Translations under genes and position numbers: made by a program | Assembly: GCF_000373985.1 (NCBI RefSeq) | Contig: NZ_KB892929.1 | Coordinates: 1-7,111, forward strand | Origin: Desulfobacter curvatus DSM 3379 | GTDB taxonomy: Bacteria > Desulfobacterota > Desulfobacteria > Desulfobacterales > Desulfobacteraceae | Reading direction: 5' to 3' | Length of the DNA: 7,111 nucleotides | Part shown: one piece after another, positions 1 through 4,557 of the stretch | How the letters are laid out: each line of letters starts with the position of its first letter | How positions within the stretch are numbered: position 1 is the stretch's first letter | Notes under the pieces: model-generated | Databases searched by the model: none | Seen by the model: the letters and a program-made list of their open reading frames with translations, nothing else | What the model was told of the DNA's origin: nothing

Positions 1-1
1 T

Positions 2-282
2 TATGAGCATAGATCATGGCCGGCATGGCATCGGCACATGCTTTATGTCATGCTGGCGCAGCACTTTCTTTTTCGACTCAGGCAAAAAGTAAAAAAAACT
101 GCTTAAGTTTAGCCATGGTTAAAAAATTGGTCCAAGTTGTTTTGTCGATCAATTCTTTTACATGGAAAGGGGCTATAAATATGATAAAGTATCACCTCAA
201 ACGTAACGACATTGCGTATGAAAGCCATAGAAAAAGAACGATGGCTCTCGCTAAAGAGTTAGGTGTTCAAGTGTCGCTGTAG
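2..282 (+). pseudogene. C-terminal fragment of IS701/IS4-like DDE transposase, frameshifted
   Basis: Two adjacent frames together read like the end of an IS701-type transposase, a DDE recombinase that cuts and pastes its own insertion sequence. Frame 2, open from the window edge to a TAA at 104-106, gives YEHRSWPAWHRHM followed by a hydrophobic LYVMLAQHFLFRL stretch, matching the family's E-GRSW-GWHRH block, which carries the last catalytic Glu. Frame 1 then continues with LSLAMVKKLVQVVL and ends IKYHLKRNDIAYESHRKR, matching the usual C-terminal RRNxxAYxSHRRR tail, with a TAG at 280-282. The switch falls at or next to eight A at 91-98. The frame-1 ATG at 16 is therefore not a real start. The gene runs off the left edge, so its N-terminal state is unknown. 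A -1 slip on the A run could in principle restore one protein, but this family is normally one continuous ORF, so a disabling indel is likelier. Family assignment is from recall and moderately sure. Confidence 0.62.
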
Positions 283-334
283 TGCTAGAGTGTCATCAGG
301 ATGAAATTAGGTAAGGTCAACTGGTTAAATGTGA

Positions 335-369
335 ATAACGGCCATGGGTCCGACCTGGTCTATCAACAC
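335..369. repeat. Hairpin repeat, copy 1 (upstream of GNAT gene)
   Basis: Thirty-five bases starting ATAACGGCCA match the copy at 928-962 at 28 of 35 positions with no gaps. The repeat forms the left arm and loop of a hairpin spanning 345-383: TGGGTC (345-350) pairs with GACCCA (378-383), and CCTGG (354-358) pairs with CCAGG (370-374), around the loop TCTATCAACAC. Outside this, GAA/AACG (333-340) can pair with CGTT/TTC (388-396) across a small internal loop. The AAC...GTT outer boxes and bulged stem recall an integron attC site, but the boxes match the RYYYAAC/GTTRRRY consensus poorly. Confidence 0.6.
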
Positions 370-401
370 CCAGGCTTGACCCAGGAGCGTTTGTTCAGGA
401 A

Positions 402-863
402 ATGAGAATAAAACAAGCACAAACAAAAGCAGAGATCAAAGCGGTGCGAGAGCTTTTCCGGGAATACGAAGCATTCCTTAATGTAGACTTGCATTTTCAA
501 AATTTTAAGAATGAGCTTGCCGGGTTACCCGGAAAATACTCACGTCCGGACGGAGATCTCCTTATTGGTCTTGATGGAGAAAGAATGGTCGGGTGTGTTG
601 CGGTTCGTAGATATAGTGACGGTATATGTGAAATGAAGCGTCTTTTTGTCAGGCCGGAGGCAAGGGGCACGGGCCTGGGCAGAAGGCTTGTCCGGGAGAT
701 CATTTTGATCGCACAAGAACTGGGATTTTCTTTGATGCGGCTTGATACGCTTGAAAACCTCAAAGAGGCCATGCATCTTTATGGAACCCTCGGCTTCAGG
801 AAAATCGAGCCGTACTATGAAAATCCACTTCCCGGTGTTGTATACTGGGAAAAGCAGATATAG
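402..863 (+). CDS. GNAT family N-acetyltransferase
   Basis: This is an intact 153-residue GCN5-related acetyltransferase, predicted to be a soluble cytoplasmic enzyme that moves an acetyl group from acetyl-CoA to an amine; the substrate cannot be read from the sequence. The acetyl-CoA pyrophosphate loop (motif A) is clear at residues 81-94, LFVRPEARGTGLGR, with the R-G-T-G-L-G turn at 88-93. The preceding beta-strand is CEMKRLFV. Motif B follows as MHLYGTLGFRKI (124-135), with Tyr127 in the usual general-acid position. The length is typical of single-domain GNATs. The ATG at 402 has AGGAG at 383-387, a rather long 14-base spacing, and AGGA at 397-400 that is too close, so the ribosome site is imperfect. 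The gene stands alone between two copies of a hairpin repeat (335 and 928), which suggests a cassette-like unit. The C-terminal YYENPLPGVVYWEK resembles a common bacterial subgroup of small GNATs. Family is sure; function is not. Confidence 0.93.
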   Translation: MRIKQAQTKAEIKAVRELFREYEAFLNVDLHFQNFKNELAGLPGKYSRPDGDLLIGLDGERMVGCVAVRRYSDGICEMKRLFVRPEARGTGLGRRLVREIILIAQELGFSLMRLDTLENLKEAMHLYGTLGFRKIEPYYENPLPGVVYWEKQI

Positions 864-927
864 CGTACATAGCTGTATGCCCGCAACAAATAAAGTTTCA
901 AGCCCGAAATGATTTGCCATTTTTCAT

Positions 928-962
928 ATAACGGCCACGGGCCGTCCTTGGTCTATCTACAC
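928..962. repeat. Hairpin repeat, copy 2 (downstream of GNAT gene)
   Basis: This is the diverged second copy of the 335-369 repeat, 593 bp further on and 64 bases after the GNAT stop codon. It shares ATAACGGCCA at the left and TGGTCTATC-ACAC at the right. The middle has changed, yet stems are still possible: GGGCCG (939-944) pairs with CGGCCC (971-976), at the spacing used in copy 1, with GTCT (952-955 region) and AGAC inside. A competing compact stem, ACGGCC (931-936) with GGCCGT (940-945), also exists here. The outer GTT box present at copy 1 is absent. Confidence 0.58.
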
Positions 963-1073
963 AAAGACTTCGGCCCACAACAAAACTTGAAAGATCTGAG
1001 TAAGTTACCCAGACTTTCTTATAAAGAAAACAGAATATGCCCTTTTAATTCTAATGAGGTTTAATATCCTAAA

Positions 1074-1208
1074 ATGAATCCGGAAACAGATCTTATTCTT
1101 GTTAAAGGTAAAGAAGGGTTTCGGGACAAAACGTCAGATATAAAAGAATGCCAGCTGATCGATGATAAATGCATAATCATCTACAACGATTATGATATCA
1201 GAGCATGA
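1074..1208 (+). pseudogene. N-terminal remnant of SF1 helicase-like (DUF2726-type) gene
   Basis: An ATG at 1074 opens a 44-codon reading frame, MNPETDLILVKGKEGF...CIIIYNDYDIRA, ending at TGA 1206-1208. It resembles the short beta-rich leader at the N-terminus of AAA_11/AAA_12-type superfamily 1 helicases whose C-terminus is a DUF2726 domain. The next frame, starting at 1192, encodes exactly that C-terminal domain, so the two pieces look like the ends of one gene with the whole ATPase core missing. The frames differ (1074 versus 1192), so the join is out of frame, at about 1192-1197 where NDYD gives way to ISEHESEN. The only Shine-Dalgarno-like bases are GAGG about 15 bases before the ATG. The reading as a helicase leader is from recall and depends strongly on the neighbouring domain. 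Confidence 0.5.
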
Positions 1209-1590
1209 ATCGGAGAACCTGATGTATGCATTGATCACCAAGGTTCTGTCTCTTCAAACGTTCCAATTTTTAGGCGTGGCAGTCCATGTCCCATTAAAAA
1301 TGCTAATCCGGGACCAAAGCTTATTGACGGCAGATGAACTAAAATTCGCAGTCAGCTCCTGGACTCATTTGGATTTTGTTGTCTTTAATCGAATGGATAA
1401 ATCCGCTGTGTTAGCAGTTGAGGTTGATGGCCACGCATTTCATGCCGGCAATGAAAAACAAATGCAAAGAGACAGACTTAAAGACTCGATTTTACAAAAA
1501 TATAAGTTCCCTCTTATTCGATTTGCAACAACAGGGAGTCAAGAAGAAAAACGGTTCATTGAAAAATTAGAGGCCGTTTTGCTGTCTTAG
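1192..1590 (+). CDS. DUF2726 nuclease-like domain, orphaned C-terminus of a helicase-type protein
   Basis: The 132-residue translation is a nearly complete DUF2726 domain, a relative of Vsr/DUF559 restriction-endonuclease-like folds usually found at the C-terminus of SF1 helicase-like proteins or alone. Seen directly are SEHESENLMYALI (3-15), HVPLKMLIRDQSLL (32-45), then THLDFVVFN with Asp61, AVEVDGHAFH with Glu77 and Asp79, and the basic helix QMQRDRLKDSILQKY (90-104) followed by PLIRF. Asp61 and Glu77-x-Asp79 are the expected metal-binding positions of a PD-(D/E)xK-like core. No ribosome site precedes ATG 1192; a TAA in the same frame lies at 1174-1176, and the ATG sits within the remnant leader ORF that ends at 1208. 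This is therefore more likely the tail of a gene that lost its middle than a designed small protein, although translational coupling to the leader cannot be excluded. Confidence 0.72.
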   Translation: MISEHESENLMYALITKVLSLQTFQFLGVAVHVPLKMLIRDQSLLTADELKFAVSSWTHLDFVVFNRMDKSAVLAVEVDGHAFHAGNEKQMQRDRLKDSILQKYKFPLIRFATTGSQEEKRFIEKLEAVLLS

Positions 1591-1711
1591 CAATCAACGA
1601 ACTGAGATCTTAAACAGGGCATAATCTTAATTTTTTCCCGCAAATTCAGAAATTATAATTCCCGTATTGCCGTCCATTGACAGGCCATTCGAAATCGCAT
1701 ATCACAAACCT

Positions 1712-2914
1712 ATGAAAAAACCGATTGCCACTACCCCGGAAGACCTGCCCTACAGAAAGCTACAGCAGCACCTGGACCGGCAGCCGGTTGGATTCCCGCC
1801 GTCGGCAGATGGTGCGGATATCCGGCTGCTCAAACATATTTTTTCACCTGAAGAGGCTGCCATCGCCACCTGCCTGAGCCATGAGCCCCAACCAGTGGAA
1901 GTGATTTTCGATCGGGCCATCCATATGGTTCCATCCATGGACGCGCTGAAAAAGCATCTCACAGCCATGGTCAAAAAAGGGGGCATTGAATTCCACCAAA
2001 AGAACAACCAGAATGTTTATGCAAACGTTCCTTTGGTGGTAGGGAGTTACGAACTTCAGGTCAACCGCCTCACACCGGAATTTATTCGGGATTTTAAGGC
2101 CTATACATCGGAAAAACGTTTTGGCATCTCCTTTCTCGGCACGGGCCGGTCACAGATGAGGACCATCCCCGTCAATAAAAGCATCGCCCCGGACCTGCCG
2201 GCGGCAGAGTATGACCAGATTCTTTACCTTCTTGAAAAGGCAGACCCTCCGTTTGTGGTTCTGCCGTGCATCTGCAGGAAAAAGAAAGCTCTGCAGGGGA
2301 TGCCCTGCAAACAAACCAAGCGGGAGGAGACCTGTATGGCCATGGGCAGCATTGCCCAGACTCTGATTAAGATGGAATTGGGCCGGCAGATAACAAAGGC
2401 TGAAGTCATGGACGTCATCAGCCGGAACCAGGAAGAGGGGCTGGTTCTCCAGCCCTCTAACACCCGGAAGATTGAATTCTTATGTTCCTGCTGCGGCTGC
2501 TGTTGTTCAATGCTGAGCCTGCACAAAGAACTGCCCTTGCCCCTGGATTTCTGGGAGACAGGGTTCAGGGCGGAACTATCCACTGATTCTTGCGCGGGCT
2601 GCGGACAATGTGCAGATAAATGCCCTGTCCAGGCCCTGTCCTTTCTCGAACCGGTCAACGAACAAAAGAAAAAAGCTAGGCCGTTTATTGATCCGGACCG
2701 CTGCATCGGCTGCGGCCAGTGCGTTGCGGCATGCAGACCCGGGGCGCTGTCGCTTGTTCCCAGGCCCGGGCAGGCCCCGCCCCCGATAAACCGAGAGGAG
2801 CTGAACGCTGAACTGCTGGCCCACAAAAACCAGCCCCTGGCCCGAACCCGGGTGATCGGGAAGCTGGCCAAAGGAATGATTGTGAAACGGGATCTTCGCC
2901 TGCTGAAAAACTGA
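1712..2914 (+). CDS. 4Fe-4S dicluster ferredoxin-type protein with extra Cys-rich motifs
   Basis: This encodes a soluble iron-sulfur protein of 400 residues counted from ATG 1712. The frame also allows a TTG start at 1667; ATG is preferred because MKKPIATTPEDLPYRKL begins like the usual family N-terminus, though neither start has a good ribosome site. Residues ~20-110 (RKLQQHL, FSPEEAAIATCL, MVKKGGIEFH) look like a winged-helix-type segment. Next comes a PCICRKKKALQGMPC...ETCMAMG block (Cys186, 188, 199, 208), then a CSCCGCCC cluster (258-265). Last are two classical [4Fe-4S] ferredoxin motifs: CAGCGQCADKC (Cys294, 297, 300, 304) and CIGCGQCVAAC (Cys331, 334, 337, 341). The tail is basic. Proteins of this layout are common in anaerobic sulfate reducers and are presumed electron-transfer or sensing proteins; the partner is unknown. 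There is no signal peptide or membrane segment. GC is visibly higher than in the flanking genes. It looks intact. Confidence 0.88.
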   Translation: MKKPIATTPEDLPYRKLQQHLDRQPVGFPPSADGADIRLLKHIFSPEEAAIATCLSHEPQPVEVIFDRAIHMVPSMDALKKHLTAMVKKGGIEFHQKNNQNVYANVPLVVGSYELQVNRLTPEFIRDFKAYTSEKRFGISFLGTGRSQMRTIPVNKSIAPDLPAAEYDQILYLLEKADPPFVVLPCICRKKKALQGMPCKQTKREETCMAMGSIAQTLIKMELGRQITKAEVMDVISRNQEEGLVLQPSNTRKIEFLCSCCGCCCSMLSLHKELPLPLDFWETGFRAELSTDSCAGCGQCADKCPVQALSFLEPVNEQKKKARPFIDPDRCIGCGQCVAACRPGALSLVPRPGQAPPPINREELNAELLAHKNQPLARTRVIGKLAKGMIVKRDLRLLKN

Positions 2915-2942
2915 CCTGACTTAAAAGACCGCAACAGCAGGC

Positions 2943-2969
2943 TCTTGTCCCTGCCAACCAGGGGGAGGC
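2943..2969. other. Short GC-rich stem-loop after the ferredoxin gene
   Basis: CCCTG and CAGGG (within 2949-2963) flank the five-base loop CCAAC about 35 bases after the stop codon. This could be a weak transcript-end structure. However, the only nearby T run (six T around 2991) lies about 27 bases downstream, so it does not qualify as a canonical intrinsic terminator. Confidence 0.25.
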
Positions 2970-3089
2970 CGAGTAGATTTCAGCAGCAGTTTTTTCAGGA
3001 AGACTTTAGGCAAGGAGGCGGTTGATTACAAACAAAAGTTGAATTTCATTAAAATCTATATGTTCAATAAAAAGTGAAAATAGAGTCTA

Positions 3090-3620
3090 ATGGATAATTG
3101 GTTTACAATAGATCAAATTGACAAAAAAACGTACATTATAAGCGAGTACCGCCACTGGGAGGAAACTCATTGTTATCTCTTAAATGGTTCTAAGTTCAGC
3201 TTGCTTATTGATACGGGGCTCGGGATCTGTGACATCCATAATGAAGTGAAAAAATTAACTGACAATGCAATTATTGATATTGGAAACCGTTCTATTCAAA
3301 TACTACATACGCCAGGACATTCACCGGGGCATATGTGTTTTTGGGAAAAGGAACGAGGCTATCTTTTTACCGGTGACCTCGTTTACAAGGATACGTTATT
3401 TGCTTACTTTCCGTCTACCGACCCCGAAGCATACCTAAACTCTCTTGAATTGGTAGCGATGCTGCCGGTGAAGCATGTATTTCCAGCACATCATACCTTG
3501 AAAATTCAACCTGAAATCTTGACAAGAATGTGTGACGCTTTTCGTCAGTTGAAAAATGAGGGTAATTTGCATCACGGTAGCGGGATATTTGAATTTGGTG
3601 ATTGGGCTGTATGGCTTTAA
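3090..3620 (+). CDS. MBL-fold hydrolase with in-frame loss of the HxHxDH active-site block
   Basis: The 176-residue product is clearly a metallo-beta-lactamase-fold hydrolase: WEETHCYLLNGSKFSLLIDTG (23-43), HTPGHSPGHMCFWEKERGYLFTGDLVY (73-99), and FPAHHTL (131-137). His77, Asp96 and His134/135 are the later metal ligands. Related full-length proteins are, from recall, about 230-245 residues. They carry the THxHxDHxGG loop between the LIDTGLG strand and the DIGGR-IQVLHTPGHSPGH segment. Here GICDIHNEVKKLTDN runs directly into AIIDIGNRSIQ, so the HxHxDH motif and some 60 residues are absent while the frame stays open. The join is probably near residues 56-59 (about 3255-3266). Without four principal ligands the enzyme should not bind its two metals normally, so it is probably inactive or a decaying gene. 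The ATG has no strong ribosome site upstream. It is followed after 106 bp by a GNAT gene on the same strand. Confidence 0.88.
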   Translation: MDNWFTIDQIDKKTYIISEYRHWEETHCYLLNGSKFSLLIDTGLGICDIHNEVKKLTDNAIIDIGNRSIQILHTPGHSPGHMCFWEKERGYLFTGDLVYKDTLFAYFPSTDPEAYLNSLELVAMLPVKHVFPAHHTLKIQPEILTRMCDAFRQLKNEGNLHHGSGIFEFGDWAVWL

Positions 3621-3726
3621 TAGATACATCTAAGGTAGAAAGTGTGTATGCTAAAAAGCTGTTAATCTCGTTACGTGTGGTCCGGCACCCGTTAAGTGCA
3701 ACGTTTAATTTTTATCGAGTTAAGCA

Positions 3727-4167
3727 ATGAAGATTGAAGATGCCAAAAAGGTAGATCATCAGAAGTTGATAGAAATATGGGAATCATCAGTTCGAGCAAC
3801 ACACGATTTTTTGGCAGAGGAAGATTTAATAAAACTTAGGCCACTAATTCTTGAACAGTACTTCGATGTTGTTAATTTGAAGTGTGCTAAAAACAATGAA
3901 GGTGAAATAATAGGGTTTTGCGGTGTCCATGATGGCAATATTGAAATGCTATTTATTTCACCAGAGGCCCGTGGAAATGGTGTGGGTTCATTTTTAGTGT
4001 CGCATGCCATCAATAACCTGGGGGCAACAAAGGTCGATGTCAATGAACAGAATAAGCAGGCCCTGGGCTTTTATCAACATATTGGATTCTCAGTAATAGG
4101 ACGCTCGGAATTTGACGGTCAAGGAAAGCCTTATCCTCTGCTGCATATGGCGTTATTGGAAATTTAA
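3727..4167 (+). CDS. yjaB: YjaB-like GNAT N-acetyltransferase
   Basis: This is an intact 146-residue acetyl-CoA-dependent acetyltransferase that closely follows the E. coli YjaB pattern along its whole length. WESSVRATHDFL (18-29) is the signature N-terminal helix. EMLFISPEARGNGVGSFLV (73-91) is the acetyl-CoA binding motif A, with R-G-N-G-V-G at 82-87. VDVNEQNKQALGFYQHIGF (103-121) contains the conserved NEQN and the likely general-acid Tyr116. GRSEFDGQGKPYPLLHM (125-141) is the characteristic C-terminus. YjaB-type enzymes acetylate amine or lysine substrates; the substrate here is not evident. No Shine-Dalgarno sequence is visible. The ATG is preceded by GTTAAGC (3719-3725), which happens to fit the integron GTTRRRY core, but no convincing partner box is present. 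AT-rich composition contrasts with the ferredoxin gene. The gene symbol is by similarity of pattern, not proven orthology. Confidence 0.9.
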   Translation: MKIEDAKKVDHQKLIEIWESSVRATHDFLAEEDLIKLRPLILEQYFDVVNLKCAKNNEGEIIGFCGVHDGNIEMLFISPEARGNGVGSFLVSHAINNLGATKVDVNEQNKQALGFYQHIGFSVIGRSEFDGQGKPYPLLHMALLEI

Positions 4168-4548
4168 CAACAGTTGAACCTCGAATCAGGTCCCAATTTT
4201 AAGATCTTGATGCTTTTTCTGATTACAAATACAGAGAAAGTCTGTGGAAGTCGTCCGGCCGAGAAACAGAGCCTGACAGAGAGGTAGTCCTCACCAATGC
4301 CAAAAGCCAACGCCTTTTCTGGCAGGGATTACATCCCACGTAGATAACAAAGTTAACACTTTTGAACGTTCAGTTGATCTTTCTATTCATCCCCTCTATT
4401 TTTTGATTGACCGCCCCTTGCTGAGGATACTTTTCCTTGTCTCGGCCGCAGAATGGTACGGCAGTCAGCGCTCCTATTTCTGCCGGCATGGCAGAATCGA
4501 ATTCTGCCCGTTTAAACGGGTAAAGGACAATTCCCAATTTTCATGTAA
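4168..4548. other. 381-bp interval without a recognisable gene, inverted repeats at its right end
   Basis: No frame on either strand gives a convincing protein. The plus-strand frame overlapping 4403-4702 is mostly antisense to the minus-strand gene and has no family features. The interval separates the rightward YjaB-like gene from the 3' end of the leftward gene, so the two are convergent. It should hold transcript ends for both, but no stem followed by a clean T run is seen. The right end carries three successive inverted repeats, listed separately. Confidence 0.5.
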
Positions 4549-4557
4549 TCATGAAAA
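4490..4557. repeat. Three successive inverted repeats at the convergent gene junction
   Basis: In order: GGCAGAAT-CGA-ATTCTGCC (4490-4508, perfect 8-bp arms); the 14-bp perfect palindrome CCCGTTTAAACGGG (4507-4520), sharing two bases with the first; and TTTTCATG-TAAT-CATGAAAA (4538-4557, perfect 8-bp arms), which overlaps the TGA (4549-4551) of the minus-strand gene. They may help end or protect the transcript of that gene. None is followed by a T run on either strand, so a standard intrinsic terminator is not supported. Confidence 0.55.

Noticed and set aside
16..282. An 88-residue plus-strand ORF starting at ATG 16
   Set aside because: Its N-terminal third is out of frame with recognisable transposase sequence in frame 2; only the part after the A run belongs to a real protein.
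3039..3067. Possible sigma70 promoter (TTGAAT plus AT-rich -10-like bases) before the MBL-fold gene
   Set aside because: TATATG is only 12 bases from TTGAAT and no good -10 lies at 16-18 bases; the region is simply AT-rich.
3661..3726. GTTAAGC (3719-3725) directly before the YjaB-like ATG, fitting the integron GTTRRRY core, with weakly complementary sequence upstream
   Set aside because: No RYYYAAC box lies at suitable distance. The stem needs several bulges (GCT-TAA-CTCG against CGAGTTAAGC), so a real attC is not supported.
4161..4180. ATTTAAC overlapping the stop of the YjaB-like gene, fitting the RYYYAAC core, followed by GTTGAAC
   Set aside because: The two boxes are only a few bases apart and no GTT box occurs at a proper attC length downstream; probably chance.
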